Part shown: positions 55,429 to 64,000 of the stretch, piece after piece
Position numbering within the stretch: position 1 is the first letter of the stretch
Layout: the number at the start of each line of letters is the position of its first letter
Source of the DNA: an uncultured Pseudomonadales bacterium
GTDB lineage: Bacteria > Pseudomonadota > Gammaproteobacteria > Pseudomonadales > Azotimanducaceae
Assembly (NCBI GenBank): GCA_938017975.1
Contig: CALIKQ010000057.1
Location: 1 to 64,000, forward strand
Reading direction: 5' to 3'
Length of the DNA: 64,000 bases
Notes under the pieces: model-generated
Seen by the model: the letters and a program-made list of their open reading frames with translations, nothing else
The model's database searches: none
What the model was told of the DNA's origin: nothing
Made by a program: the position numbers and the translations under genes

Positions 55429-57123
55429 TTATGCGGTCTCTTCGCTGAGCCCCAAACGGCTGATCGCCTCGGCTCTTAGTTGACGTTTGTTGATTTTTCC
55501 GGAGGCGATACGGGGTAGGGGCGTTGCTGATTGGCTCAGATAGCGCGGTATTTTGAATTTGGCTATTTGAGCTGAGAGGTAGGCGCGGATGCTGTCTTCA
55601 TCCATCATGGATTCAGTGTAAATAGTGGCGCCCACCTCTTCCCCCAAGCGTTCATCGGGAACCGCATATGCGCTGGCCTCGATGATGTCTGAGTGACTCA
55701 GCAGTGCCGCCTCAACTTCCGCGCAACCGATGTTTTCGCCTCCTCGAATCACGAGATCTTTAATTCGGTCCACGATATAAACGTAGCCCTCAGCGTCGAT
55801 GTAGGCGACGTCTCCAGTTTTTAACCAGCCATCCTCAAAGGCCTCGGCATTGGCTTCAGGACGCTCCCAATAACCGGCAATAACGGATGCACCTCTGATC
55901 CTAAGTTCCCCGCGGGCTCCAGCTGGCAGGTCGCGCCCCTCATCATCAACGACTTTGATATCCAGCACGGCTGAGCATCGCCCAGAACTTGCGGGTCGAG
56001 CCAAGTAATCATCGCCGCCTATCCCAGTACCAATGGCATTGGTTTCAGTCATGCCCCAGCCCGTGCTGGGCATCGCTTGTTTAAACGTAGTCGCAATATT
56101 GGAAACTTGTGCAGGGGCTCGTGGGGCGCCTCCACCGCCTACGGATAACAGCGTACTAAGATCGGCACTCGCCTGTTTGCCGGCCTCGATCAGGTCACCG
56201 GTCATGGCCGCCGGTGCGACGAATGAAGAGATACGCTCAGCTTCGATGAGCGAGACAGCGGCCTTAGGGTCCCAGCGATACATCGCCACGATCTTACGCT
56301 GTGCTCGATAAGACTGGAGGTAGACTGCATGGGATCCTGTAGCGTGAAATAAGGGTACCGCAAGGAGGGTTGCAGGTTGCTCGGTTGGTGTCGGTGCGCT
56401 GATTCCGAGTTCGAGGTGCCGGGCTGCAAGGTCAAGTTCCCAAGAAAACAGAGCGCTGAGAATATTGCGGTGGCAGGATACTGCACCTTTCGGATGACCG
56501 GTTGAGCCTGAGGTGTAGAAGATCGTGGCATAGTCATCCGGGCCAACGTTCGCCCAGCCGAGGTCCGTACCCTCTGAAGCCGAAATTAATGACGCGAAAT
56601 CAAAGTCCGACTGATCGCTTTGACTGGGATCATTGCGTGTTCCGATTAGCTGAAGGTCTAGCTGGTCTCGAATGGGTGCAACACGCTGAAGTCGCTCGCC
56701 ATCAGCGATGAAGACTTTGCTGCCGCTGTGCTTGAGGCCATATTCGATTTCATCCGTTTGCCATAGCGCATTCATGGCCACTGCAACTGCGCCCATGGAT
56801 GTAACCGCCATAAAGGAAATGATCCACTCCGGATAGTTGCGCATAGAAATAGCAACACGGTCACCATGAGTAATCCCGCAGCGTGTGCGAAGTGCATTGG
56901 CCAAGCGCATTGCGCGCTTGTGCACCTCTGAGAAAGAAAGGCGTTCCTCCTCAAAAACCAGAAATGTTAAATCACTGATATTTTCCGAATAAAGTTGTCC
57001 GAGGGTTAGCGGTGCGTTGGCGAAATACCGGCAATCTCGCCCATTAATCAGGCCTTGGGTAAGTGCGTAGGGCGCATCGGGTGCGGTCAATTGCGCAAGG
57101 GCCTCTGCTCTTGTCATGCTCAT
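55429..57123 (-). CDS. AMP-dependent acyl-CoA synthetase/ligase
   Basis: ANL-superfamily enzyme of 564 aa that activates a carboxylic acid to its acyl-AMP and CoA thioester. The AMP-binding P-loop is YTSGSTGHPKGA. Later motifs are GWGMTETNAIG, GWLKTGDVAYIDAEGYVYI, DRIKDLVIRGGENI and the C-terminal lysine in RIASGKINKRQL. AAGGAG lies 10 nt before the ATG. It resembles medium/long-chain acyl-CoA ligases; the substrate is unknown. A crotonase gene lies about 2 kb away, hinting at fatty or aromatic acid catabolism. Confidence 0.9.
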   Translation of the reverse strand: MSMTRAEALAQLTAPDAPYALTQGLINGRDCRYFANAPLTLGQLYSENISDLTFLVFEEERLSFSEVHKRAMRLANALRTRCGITHGDRVAISMRNYPEWIISFMAVTSMGAVAVAMNALWQTDEIEYGLKHSGSKVFIADGERLQRVAPIRDQLDLQLIGTRNDPSQSDQSDFDFASLISASEGTDLGWANVGPDDYATIFYTSGSTGHPKGAVSCHRNILSALFSWELDLAARHLELGISAPTPTEQPATLLAVPLFHATGSHAVYLQSYRAQRKIVAMYRWDPKAAVSLIEAERISSFVAPAAMTGDLIEAGKQASADLSTLLSVGGGGAPRAPAQVSNIATTFKQAMPSTGWGMTETNAIGTGIGGDDYLARPASSGRCSAVLDIKVVDDEGRDLPAGARGELRIRGASVIAGYWERPEANAEAFEDGWLKTGDVAYIDAEGYVYIVDRIKDLVIRGGENIGCAEVEAALLSHSDIIEASAYAVPDERLGEEVGATIYTESMMDEDSIRAYLSAQIAKFKIPRYLSQSATPLPRIASGKINKRQLRAEAISRLGLSEETA

Positions 57124-57187
57124 GGGCTCGTGCTCCTTCTATGTGAACTCCATCGGTCAGCGACTCGGCTCAAAGAGCACAGGGTGC

Positions 57188-58963
57188 TCAAAGCGGTGCT
57201 GTAGCGCTTTGCAGCCACGGTCGTAAATTCTCTGGCAGTTGTGGGCCAATCTTCTCAAACACTCTCTGATGGTACTCATTGAGCCAGTTCAATTCTGGCT
57301 CTGACATCAGCGTGAGATCAATCAGATTTCGATCAAATGGGGCAAATGTCAGTGTTTCAAAGCCCAGCATGCCTGAGTCCAAAGCAACGACAACCATCAA
57401 ATTCTCGCATCGAATACCATAATCGTTGGGCTCGTAATACCCTGGTTCATTAGAGACCACCATGCCGGGTAATAGGGGCGCGGTGGGTAAGGGCGTCTTG
57501 CCGATGCGTTGGGGACCCTCATGGACGCTAAGGTAGCACCCAACGCCGTGTCCGGTGCCGTGATCAAAGTCTTTGCCAATTTCCCAAAGAAATTGTCGTG
57601 CGAGCACGTCCAATTGATGACCTTGAATGCCTTCGGGGAATTGCGCGCAGGCGAGCGCGATGTGACCTTTGAGGACTCGCGTGAACATATCTCGGTGATC
57701 GTTTCTTGGTTGATCAATCGCAACCGTTCTTGTGACATCGGTTGTACCGTCAAAGTACTGACCGCCTGAATCAACAAGATAAAGCGTGTTGGGTGCGAGC
57801 TTGGCGGGTTGTCCATTGGTATGACTGTAATGCGCCATTGCAGCATTGCTGCCGGCTGCTGAAATCGTCGAAAAAGATAGATCTTTGAGTTCAGGAAGGT
57901 CCCGCCGGAAGGCTTCAAGTCGATCGGACACAAATCCTTCGTCATGGTAACGCTTGGCATTAACCTCTGACTCAAGCCAGTGCAGGTAACGCGTCAGTGC
58001 TGCACCATCTCTTAGATGCGCTTTTCGAATGCCTTCAACTTCAATCTCATTTTTTTGTGCTTTCGGTAGTTCGACCGGGTCTTTTGATGCGATCAGTTGG
58101 CACCCTGCACGTTTGCAATGGAGTGCCGAAAAGGCGTTGGTATGATCGTGGTCAATCAGCACTTTAGCGTGGCATGCACCCAAAGCATCGAGTCCTTTCG
58201 AGAACTCAGTCTCATCAAAGACAGTGACTCCAGCGCCCACATGAGCCTCGAATCCCTCAGGTATTTTACCTCGGTCAGTGTAGAGCGAGACATCGCCTGA
58301 TTGCGTGATGATCGCTTGGGCGAGCAATACAGGTAGGTGAGGAACGTCATCTCCGCGAATGTTAAGCAGCCAGGCGATAGAGTCGAGCTGATGGATTAGT
58401 GCGGCGTCAGCACCTTGATTTTTAATCGTATCTCCGACACGTGATCTCTTTTCGGCACTGTTTTCGCCGGAATAGTTCAGATCCAATAACAAGGCTGGAT
58501 TGTTCGGTGCCTCCGGCCGACCCTCCCAGATTTGATCGATTGGATTGTAGGTTAATGCCTCTAATTGAAGGTCTGTCGCATCGAACGTAGCAGAAGCCTG
58601 CTCGTAGAAGCGGTAAGGAATGACCCGTCCATCGACGGCGACGACGGCCGGCCCCGATAGCGTTTGGCTAAGCCATTTCAAAGGTGGGTCATTAATGAGG
58701 TGATGATGCTCAAAAAGTGGCGCTGGGCATTGATTCTCAGCCTGTAGCGTATAACGACCATCGACAAATAAAATCGCTCGTTCCGCAGTCAACACAAAGA
58801 AACCTGCAGAGCCCGTAAAGCCGGTCAAAAAGGCCAGCCGCTCATTGTGCACTGGCACGTACTCACCCAAATATTCGTCGGCCCTTGGCACGATCAGCGC
58901 GTCAATTTTAGCATCCTGCATGATGGTTCGAGTCGCTTTGAGACGTGCTTCTATGGTCTTCAT
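57188..58963 (-). CDS. Xaa-Pro aminopeptidase (M24B, three-domain form)
   Basis: Removes N-terminal residues before proline. At 591 aa it is the long, three-domain form like eukaryotic APP1, with two creatinase-like N-terminal domains (VPRADEYLGEYVPVHNERLA) and a pita-bread catalytic domain. Metal ligands: VDSGGQYFDGTTDVTRT, HGTGHGVGCYLSVHEGP, SNEPGYYEPNDYG and RCENLMVV. A peptide transporter gene lies 1 kb away, consistent with peptide use. Confidence 0.93.
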   Translation of the reverse strand: MKTIEARLKATRTIMQDAKIDALIVPRADEYLGEYVPVHNERLAFLTGFTGSAGFFVLTAERAILFVDGRYTLQAENQCPAPLFEHHHLINDPPLKWLSQTLSGPAVVAVDGRVIPYRFYEQASATFDATDLQLEALTYNPIDQIWEGRPEAPNNPALLLDLNYSGENSAEKRSRVGDTIKNQGADAALIHQLDSIAWLLNIRGDDVPHLPVLLAQAIITQSGDVSLYTDRGKIPEGFEAHVGAGVTVFDETEFSKGLDALGACHAKVLIDHDHTNAFSALHCKRAGCQLIASKDPVELPKAQKNEIEVEGIRKAHLRDGAALTRYLHWLESEVNAKRYHDEGFVSDRLEAFRRDLPELKDLSFSTISAAGSNAAMAHYSHTNGQPAKLAPNTLYLVDSGGQYFDGTTDVTRTVAIDQPRNDHRDMFTRVLKGHIALACAQFPEGIQGHQLDVLARQFLWEIGKDFDHGTGHGVGCYLSVHEGPQRIGKTPLPTAPLLPGMVVSNEPGYYEPNDYGIRCENLMVVVALDSGMLGFETLTFAPFDRNLIDLTLMSEPELNWLNEYHQRVFEKIGPQLPENLRPWLQSATAPL

Positions 58964-59176
58964 GATGCAAGTTCCTAGTGATGCTACTGATTACAAATTG
59001 CTACGCGTCTCTGGGAGTGAGCGCTCAATGGCATCATCTCAGATCTATTGCGGAGGTGAAAGACCGGCGAGTAGGTAGATGCTTTTTAAGGTCTGTAAGG
59101 CGCGTGCAAGATGTGAGCCTGTGGAAAATCGTTGATGTTTGATGCATGCTCTTTGAAACGATGAGGGCCCAGAGCG

Positions 59177-59905
59177 ATGACGCGGATGATCGAAATTGAA
59201 CAACACCAAGGTTGGGCGGAAATCGTCATGAATCGACCGCTCCGTCGAAATGCCATGGTCCCTTCTATGGCTGCCGAAATCGAAGCTGCGGTAGAGGGCC
59301 TTTCAAAAGTATCCGAAGTCGCCGCCATTATTTTGAGGGGCTCTGAAGGGTGCTTTAGTTCTGGTATTGACTTAAAAGCGCTTCAATCGAACGAGGACCC
59401 AGGCAGTGATGATGGGAGCTGGAATCAGACGGCGCTGAAGTCTCTCCATTTTACGCTTTATAGGAGTACAAAGCCGCTGATTTGCGCGCTTGAGAAATTT
59501 GCGATTAACGCTGGGGCGGCCCTCGTTTTTGCTTGCGACCTTGTTGTTGCAGGGAATGAGTCTTTTCTTCAAGTTGGCGAAATCCAGCAGGGGGCTGACA
59601 TTCCTATGAATGCAGCGTGGCTTCGCTTGAAGAGCTCAGAGCAAACCTTGTCGCGCCTTGCGCTGCTTGGGGATCGAGTGAGCGCATCAGAGCTTGCTCA
59701 AATGGGGCTCATTCAGAAGGTGGTTGGGGATGAAGAGGTAGTCACCTGTGCCAGAGCTTGGGCGGGTCGATTAGCCTCGTTTCCAGAAGGTGCGAGCGAG
59801 ACCATAGTCTCAAGAATACGTGGGTTTCGGCCGGATGATGTATCCTCGGTCTTCCCAGAATCGACCAATTCTGCACTCTTATCCGCTGGGTTGCTTAAAA
59901 GGTAG
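59177..59905 (+). CDS. Enoyl-CoA hydratase/isomerase family protein
   Basis: Crotonase-fold protein of 242 aa. Oxyanion-hole regions are CFSSGIDLKALQ and INAGAALVFACDLVVAG. The usual PGxGG sequence around the active site is replaced by GADIPMNAAWLRL, so hydratase activity is not certain and it may be an isomerase or a related activity. It is divergent from the aminopeptidase gene and precedes the POT transporter gene. Confidence 0.85.
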   Translation: MTRMIEIEQHQGWAEIVMNRPLRRNAMVPSMAAEIEAAVEGLSKVSEVAAIILRGSEGCFSSGIDLKALQSNEDPGSDDGSWNQTALKSLHFTLYRSTKPLICALEKFAINAGAALVFACDLVVAGNESFLQVGEIQQGADIPMNAAWLRLKSSEQTLSRLALLGDRVSASELAQMGLIQKVVGDEEVVTCARAWAGRLASFPEGASETIVSRIRGFRPDDVSSVFPESTNSALLSAGLLKR

Positions 59906-59996
59906 TGCTGAGTCACGGCTGGAAGTCGGACGGTCCTAGGCGCTTGCAAGGCAGTGACTATTCAATCAAAAAGAAATTTTCGTTTAGGGGTCAGAA

Positions 59997-61508
59997 ATGA
60001 CAACAATCTCTGATCAATCGACCTGGCTCGGTCATCCCGTTGGCCTGTTTGTACTGTTCGCTACCGAGATGTGGGAGCGGTTTAGTTATTACGGAATGCG
60101 GGCGCTACTCATATTGTATCTGACGAAGCATTGGCTCTATTCCGATGGTGATGCGGGCATGATTTATGGGACCTATGCAGCCCTTGTGTATGCTGTGCCT
60201 GTTCTGGGTGGAATGATTGCAGATCGATTTCTCGGTTTAAGAAAAGCCATTGTGTTCGGTGCGGCGCTTTTGGTGGTGGGTCATCTAGGAATGGCTTTCG
60301 AAGGGCCTCCTGCGACCGTGATCGATGGTGTGGTGACTCGATCCCAAGGGCATGAGCAAATTTTTTACCTGGCACTTTCGTTTATTGTGGTGGGTGTTGG
60401 ATTTTTAAAAGCCAATATCTCAACCATTGTGGGTGCACTTTATGGGGAAAATGATCCTCGGCGGGACGGTGGTTTCACCATTTTTTACATGGGAATCAAT
60501 CTTGGCGCATTTGTCGCCACCTTGCTTTGCGCTTATTTGGGGGAGACCTACGGTTGGCGATATGGGTTCGGACTGGCGGGTATTGGCATGGTCGCTGGAC
60601 TCGCAACATTTTTACTGGGTGCGCGTTATCTGCAGGGCGTTGGCATGCCGCCTGAGCCCGAGCGATTGATCCAAAAGCGGTTAGGGCTGGCGCTGGAATC
60701 CCGAATTTACATTGCCTCGATTCTTTTCGTGTTATTGATCTGGTCGGCCATCCAAAACACACAAGAAATGGGAGTCCTCCTTACCGCATTCACCGCGGTG
60801 GTCACGTCTTATATGATTTGGTTTTCATTGACCCAGTGCACCAAGCAAGAACGGGACAGAATGTTGACGATGCTTTTTTTAATGTTTGTCTCGGTCGTTT
60901 TTTGGGCGTTGTTCGAACAAGCAGGATCGTCATTGACCCTGTTTACAGACCGCAATGTTGATCGAGGTGCTTTCTTCACTGCAGGGATGTTCCAGAGTCT
61001 CAACCCGTTTTTTATCATCGTTTTTGCGCCATTGTTTGCAGTGATTTGGCTTTATTTAGGACGTCGCAGTAAGGAACCATCTGTGGCTTTCAAGTTTGGC
61101 CTCGCGATTCTGCAGGTGGGGTTAGGGTTTTTCGCATTAGTCATCGGAGCTGGGTTTGCTGGTCCTGACGGCCAAGTAGCAGTGATTTGGTTGGTCTTGA
61201 TGTATTTGCTACACACCACGGGAGAACTTTGCCTATCTCCTGTTGGACTATCAATGGTCACAAAATTATCGGTGCAACGGGTCGCTGCGATGATGATGGG
61301 CGTGTGGTTTTTGTCCAGTGCTTTTGCGGCCTATGTGGGTGGTTGGATCGCTGGTCTGATGGCCATTGAAGGAGCCGCAACAGAGAGTAGCGGTGCTGAA
61401 TCGCTCGCTGTTTATGTTTCTGTTTTTGAAAAGCTAGGGCTCCTAGCCGTGATCATTGGCGCCGCTCTGTTAATGATCTCTCCCTGGCTTGCTAGAAGAA
61501 TGCGATAG
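59997..61508 (+). CDS. Proton-dependent oligopeptide transporter (POT family)
   Basis: Major facilitator superfamily peptide:H+ symporter of 503 aa with about 12-14 hydrophobic segments. The POT signature ExxERFxYYG is in ATEMWERFSYYGMRALL, followed by YAVPVLGGMIADRFLG and the second family motif region FTIFYMGINLGAFVATLL. GGGG lies 9 nt before the ATG. A terminator follows. Likely imports di- and tripeptides. Confidence 0.93.
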   Translation: MTTISDQSTWLGHPVGLFVLFATEMWERFSYYGMRALLILYLTKHWLYSDGDAGMIYGTYAALVYAVPVLGGMIADRFLGLRKAIVFGAALLVVGHLGMAFEGPPATVIDGVVTRSQGHEQIFYLALSFIVVGVGFLKANISTIVGALYGENDPRRDGGFTIFYMGINLGAFVATLLCAYLGETYGWRYGFGLAGIGMVAGLATFLLGARYLQGVGMPPEPERLIQKRLGLALESRIYIASILFVLLIWSAIQNTQEMGVLLTAFTAVVTSYMIWFSLTQCTKQERDRMLTMLFLMFVSVVFWALFEQAGSSLTLFTDRNVDRGAFFTAGMFQSLNPFFIIVFAPLFAVIWLYLGRRSKEPSVAFKFGLAILQVGLGFFALVIGAGFAGPDGQVAVIWLVLMYLLHTTGELCLSPVGLSMVTKLSVQRVAAMMMGVWFLSSAFAAYVGGWIAGLMAIEGAATESSGAESLAVYVSVFEKLGLLAVIIGAALLMISPWLARRMR

Positions 61509-61518
61509 CCGAGAGTCT

Positions 61519-61541
61519 GGACTTTCAAAGTCCAATTTTTT
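61519..61541 (+). terminator. Intrinsic terminator after the POT transporter gene
   Basis: GGACTT (61519-61524) pairs with AAGTCC (61528-61533) around a 3-nt loop, followed by AA and a run of six T. It lies 11 nt after the transporter stop codon. On the minus strand there is no T run, so it acts in one direction. Confidence 0.88.
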
Positions 61542-61639
61542 AGAGGGCGTGCTTGTCGATCAAACCGCTTGACCCAGCGTCTGAGGCGAGAAACAACAGT
61601 CCTGCTCGCTTTGGACGGAGTAACAGGATTGGGAAACGG

Positions 61640-62005
61640 TTAGGTTTTTTGAAAGCGCATCGACAATGAATTGACGCAATGCCGGGTATTTTTGGGTGTA
61701 ATGTATTCACCTTCGAAGACGTGCCCAAGGTGTCCTCCGCAGTGGTTACACAGAATCTCTACACGCATCCCATCAGCGTCGGGTTCGCGTCGAATCGCAC
61801 CGGATATTTCGTCATCAAAAGCGGGCCAACCGCAGTGAGCTTGGAATTTATCTTCCGATCGATAGAGCGGTTGATCGCATTGACGGCAAACATAGAGTCC
61901 TGCTTCAAAATGGTCATCATATTCGCCAGTGAACGGTCGTTCCGTACCTTTTTGAAGAATAACCCAGGCTTCCTCCGCCGTTAGCTCGTTTCTCTTTTCT
62001 GTCAT
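61640..62005 (-). CDS. msrB: Peptide-methionine (R)-S-oxide reductase
   Basis: Reduces R-methionine sulfoxide in proteins. It is 121 aa from ATG 62005, which has GGAGG 6 nt upstream. Zinc cysteines are in CRQCDQPLY and [12 protein letters not shown], the substrate loop is CGWPAFDD, and the catalytic Cys is in [11 protein letters not shown]. The frame open to 62143 has no coding character. It has no signal peptide, so it is cytoplasmic. Confidence 0.95.
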   Translation of the reverse strand: MTEKRNELTAEEAWVILQKGTERPFTGEYDDHFEAGLYVCRQCDQPLYRSEDKFQAHCGWPAFDDEISGAIRREPDADGMRVEILCNHCGGHLGHVFEGEYITPKNTRHCVNSLSMRFQKT

Positions 62006-62291
62006 GAGTTGCCTCCAGTCAGGTCGCAGTAGGGAAAGGGTCGATGTTATCAAGAAGCGGCAGTTGCTGCGACTTAAGCTTGTGTTGAAAGGTGCTTGCT
62101 CTTGGACGTGGATTCGCCGCCGATGATTGCTGGTGTCAAACATGAGACGCCAGCCCTGAGAGCTCTTTGATCTGAGAAGGCTTGCAGATCAAGCGCTCAT
62201 AAAATAGGGTGCTTGAGTGCGCGTTGTACGTTGTAGGGTGCAAAAGCCATTGACGGTGAGCCGACAATAAGACGATAAAAAGGAGAAGAAA

Positions 62292-62702
62292 ATGACGGAA
62301 TATACGGGGCAGTGTCTATGCGGGGATATTCGGTACAAGGTTTCAGGAGCGCCAGCCATGGCAGGTGTTTGTCATTGTAAGAATTGCCAACGACAAGCGG
62401 GCTCAGCTTTCTCGACGCTATGGGGGATCCCAAAACCGAATATTGCATTTGAGGGTCTGCAGCCAACGCTGTATCAAGACAGTGATACAGCCAGTGGTGG
62501 GCAGGTTGAGCGTTATTTTTGCGGGCGCTGTGGGTCTCCTCTTTATTCGCTAGTACCTGGTCAACAGGATATGCTTTTTCTGAAAACAGGCACCCTGGAT
62601 CAGACCGATGACTTTGCGCCGCAATTTCATGTTTGGTGTGACAGCAAACAAAATTGGGTCGATCTCGCGGAGGGTATTCCGCAGATGGCCACACAAAGCT
62701 AG
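62292..62702 (+). CDS. GFA (CENP-V/Gfa) family zinc protein
   Basis: A 136-aa protein of the Gfa-like family named after glutathione-dependent formaldehyde-activating enzyme. Zinc ligands are in GQCLCGDIRY, GVCHCKNCQRQAGSAF and FCGRCGSPLY. GGAGAAG precedes the ATG. Most members have no proven reaction, and formaldehyde chemistry should not be assumed. It is divergent from msrB. Confidence 0.9.
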   Translation: MTEYTGQCLCGDIRYKVSGAPAMAGVCHCKNCQRQAGSAFSTLWGIPKPNIAFEGLQPTLYQDSDTASGGQVERYFCGRCGSPLYSLVPGQQDMLFLKTGTLDQTDDFAPQFHVWCDSKQNWVDLAEGIPQMATQS

Positions 62703-62752
62703 TGCTTTGCTGTCGGGGGTACCGAGTCTGGGTTAATTAGGAGCTAAAGGCC

Positions 62753-63517
62753 ATGATTAGAATGGAGTATTACATTCGACGAGATCCATCACTGGATTTT
62801 GAGAAGTTTCATGCCCTTTGGCAGAAAAGGTTTAAGCAGACGGCTAAGCGTTTAGGTGAAACTCTGGCCTGTTCAAAGATGGTTGCGGTCCTTGGCGGTC
62901 CCCATGACTTAAACGCACCCATGAACCTCGCGCGGGGCGGCGCTATGGAGCCACCCTATGATTTGGTGCTCGAACTTTGGTGGGAGACGGAAGACGATTT
63001 GATCTCGGTCTTTGCTCAACCGATCGCTCTGGAAGAACTTAGAAATTGGGTGAAATCGGGAGCTGAATGGATGCATGCTCAGGCCTCGCCTGCTTGGGTT
63101 GCAATGGAATTTCCGCAAGTAAATCCATCCCCGGAGGATGTGATTGCAGATGAAGCCAGCCCCTGGAAAAAAATTCAGTTTCCTCTAAGGCACCGCGCTG
63201 ACTGGACTGAATCTGAGGTTAGGCAGTATTGGCTTCAGAATCACGGTCCGATCATTCGTCGCAATGCTCCGCATTCGGGCATCGTCCGTTACCTGCAGGT
63301 CCATCGATTGAACCACACTTTGAATGAGTCTTTGCAGGGCGCACTTGGGTTTACTGTGCCCGTTTATTTGGGACATGCTGAAGTTTGGTCGGGTGCAAGC
63401 GTTGCAAGCCCGGAGCAGCGTAGGGCTGCCAGCCAAGCGGCGGTGGACGATGAGTCAAAATTTATTGATTTCTCCGCATCAACGCTATTTGTAGGGGTTG
63501 AGGAGGGTTTGCTGTAA
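62753..63517 (+). CDS. EthD domain-containing protein
   Basis: A 254-aa soluble protein that looks like two fused EthD/ferredoxin-like (dimeric alpha-beta barrel) units: residues about 1-115 (MEYYIRRDPSLDFEKFHALW) and about 135-240 (YWLQNHGPIIRRNAP and GIVRYLQVHRLN). EthD proteins accompany oxidative catabolism of ethers, alkylphenols and polyketides, but the role is usually unknown. GGAG lies about 9 nt upstream of ATG 62753; a second ATG is at residue 4. Confidence 0.82.
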   Translation: MIRMEYYIRRDPSLDFEKFHALWQKRFKQTAKRLGETLACSKMVAVLGGPHDLNAPMNLARGGAMEPPYDLVLELWWETEDDLISVFAQPIALEELRNWVKSGAEWMHAQASPAWVAMEFPQVNPSPEDVIADEASPWKKIQFPLRHRADWTESEVRQYWLQNHGPIIRRNAPHSGIVRYLQVHRLNHTLNESLQGALGFTVPVYLGHAEVWSGASVASPEQRRAASQAAVDDESKFIDFSASTLFVGVEEGLL

Positions 63518-63640
63518 AGGTTGTAGGATCTTTTGAATCCAATTGAGGATGAGTCAATGTGGGTTGATTGAACCAGATTAAAGCCAAGGACCTTGATTCT
63601 CGGGGCAGGGCCACAGAGCATTAGCAGGGGCAGGCCAGCT

Positions 63641-63674
63641 TGCCCGGCGATACGCGCATATTGATCGCCGGGCA
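63641..63674. repeat. Strong hairpin between convergent genes
   Basis: An 11-bp perfect inverted repeat, TGCCCGGCGAT (63641-63651) and ATCGCCGGGCA (63664-63674), with a 12-nt loop. It lies 123 nt after the EthD gene and 24 nt after the convergent Fe-S gene. There is no T run, so it may be a factor-assisted terminator, an mRNA 3'-end stabiliser or a REP-like element. Confidence 0.6.
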
Positions 63675-63698
63675 GAGCACGTTCGGCAGAGCGGAGGT

Positions 63699-64000
63699 TT
63701 AGAGGCCGTACGCGGTTTTGAGCAGCGTCATTGGATGGGCAGCGAGGTCAACGGTCTCGGTGAGGTTTGCAATGTGTACGGCTGCCATAGGGCAATCACT
63801 GGCGAAATGCTGCGCTGCTTTGGCTTCAACCTGCTTCACCACGGGTCTGGCAATCTTAATCGATTTTGCGCGGGTCTCTTTCTTCACAGCATAAGTCCCA
63901 TCGTGACCGGAACAACGTTCAATGGTGTGAACCTCGGTGTCCATCACAAGATTGAGGATGTCCCGGGTTTTGTTTCCTATTTTTTGAACCCGCAGATGAC
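63699..64000 (-). CDS. Heterodisulfide-reductase-like Fe-S protein, C-terminal part (continues beyond window)
   Basis: The frame is open to the right edge, so only the last 100 residues or so are seen. RVQKIGNKTRDILNLV, IERCSGHDGTYAVK, KIARPVVKQVE and ASDCPMAAVHI match the C-terminus of GlpC/heterodisulfide reductase subunit B-like (CCG-domain) Fe-S proteins, in the branch often annotated next to or fused with rubrerythrin. The two cysteines CSGHDG and SDCPM belong to the second CCG-type cluster region. Reaction and partners cannot be told from this part. Confidence 0.8.
   Translation of the reverse strand, partial: HLRVQKIGNKTRDILNLVMDTEVHTIERCSGHDGTYAVKKETRAKSIKIARPVVKQVEAKAAQHFASDCPMAAVHIANLTETVDLAAHPMTLLKTAYGL

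Overview
The window is a chromosomal segment of a gammaproteobacterium, probably marine or aquatic and related to the Pseudomonas/Oceanospirillales/Cellvibrionales-type lineages. This is inferred from gene order only. The indicators are an algU-mucABCD-type sigma-E operon followed by lepA-lepB-rnc-era-recO-acpS; a cysM-rlmD-relA block next to a GacS/BarA-position gene; map-glnD-dapC-dapD-dapE divergent from rpsB-tsf-pyrH-frr-cdsA-dxr-rseP-bamA-skp-lpxD-fabZ-lpxB-rnhB; and the sdhE-ygfX pair beside nadB. Almost everything is core genome. I see no phage, insertion sequence, integron or CRISPR array.

Layout. 1-4.6 kb: 3' part of ung, ygfZ, a 711-bp gene-free stretch, sdhE-ygfX and nadB. 4.7-9.2 kb: sigma-E operon (rpoE, rseA, rseB, rseC, mucD) with an unusual 450-bp repeat-filled gap between rpoE and rseA. 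9.3-15 kb: lepA, lepB, DUF4845, rnc, era, recO, acpS. 15-21.9 kb: a degenerate GacS/BarA-position protein on the minus strand, then cysM, rlmD, relA, adk. 22.3-26.4 kb: a tiny histone H1-like gene, mobA, a YoaA/DinG-type helicase, tsaB, rsmJ. 26.4-39.7 kb, all minus strand: map, glnD, dapC, dapD, dapE, a small unknown gene, gspN, gspC, gspD, plsB, many with overlapping ends. 39.7-52.9 kb, plus strand: translation, isoprenoid, outer-membrane and lipid A genes from rpsB to rnhB. 53-64 kb: looser metabolic genes (metallo-beta-lactamase fold hydrolase, asnS, acyl-CoA ligase, aminopeptidase P, crotonase, POT transporter, msrB, GFA protein, EthD protein) and the 3' end of an Fe-S protein gene at the right edge.

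How the genes work together. The left and right parts hold two ends of the envelope-stress circuit: sigma-E with its anti-sigma RseA/RseB and the protease MucD at the left, and the intramembrane protease RseP, the BamA insertase, the Skp chaperone and lipid A enzymes at the right. The minus-strand block combines nitrogen sensing (GlnD), the succinylase diaminopimelate branch (DapC, DapD, DapE), part of a type II secretion system and the first acyltransferase of phospholipid synthesis.

The main oddities are: three different short tandem-repeat arrays between rpoE and rseA; a cysM that can only start at ATT; a ygfX whose conserved N-terminus is separated from its start codon by an apparent 1-nt deletion; a soluble GacS/BarA-position protein that keeps only a recognisable HPt domain; and clean gene junctions where lpxA, uppS and pdxJ would be expected. 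I did not find a clearly new multi-gene system.
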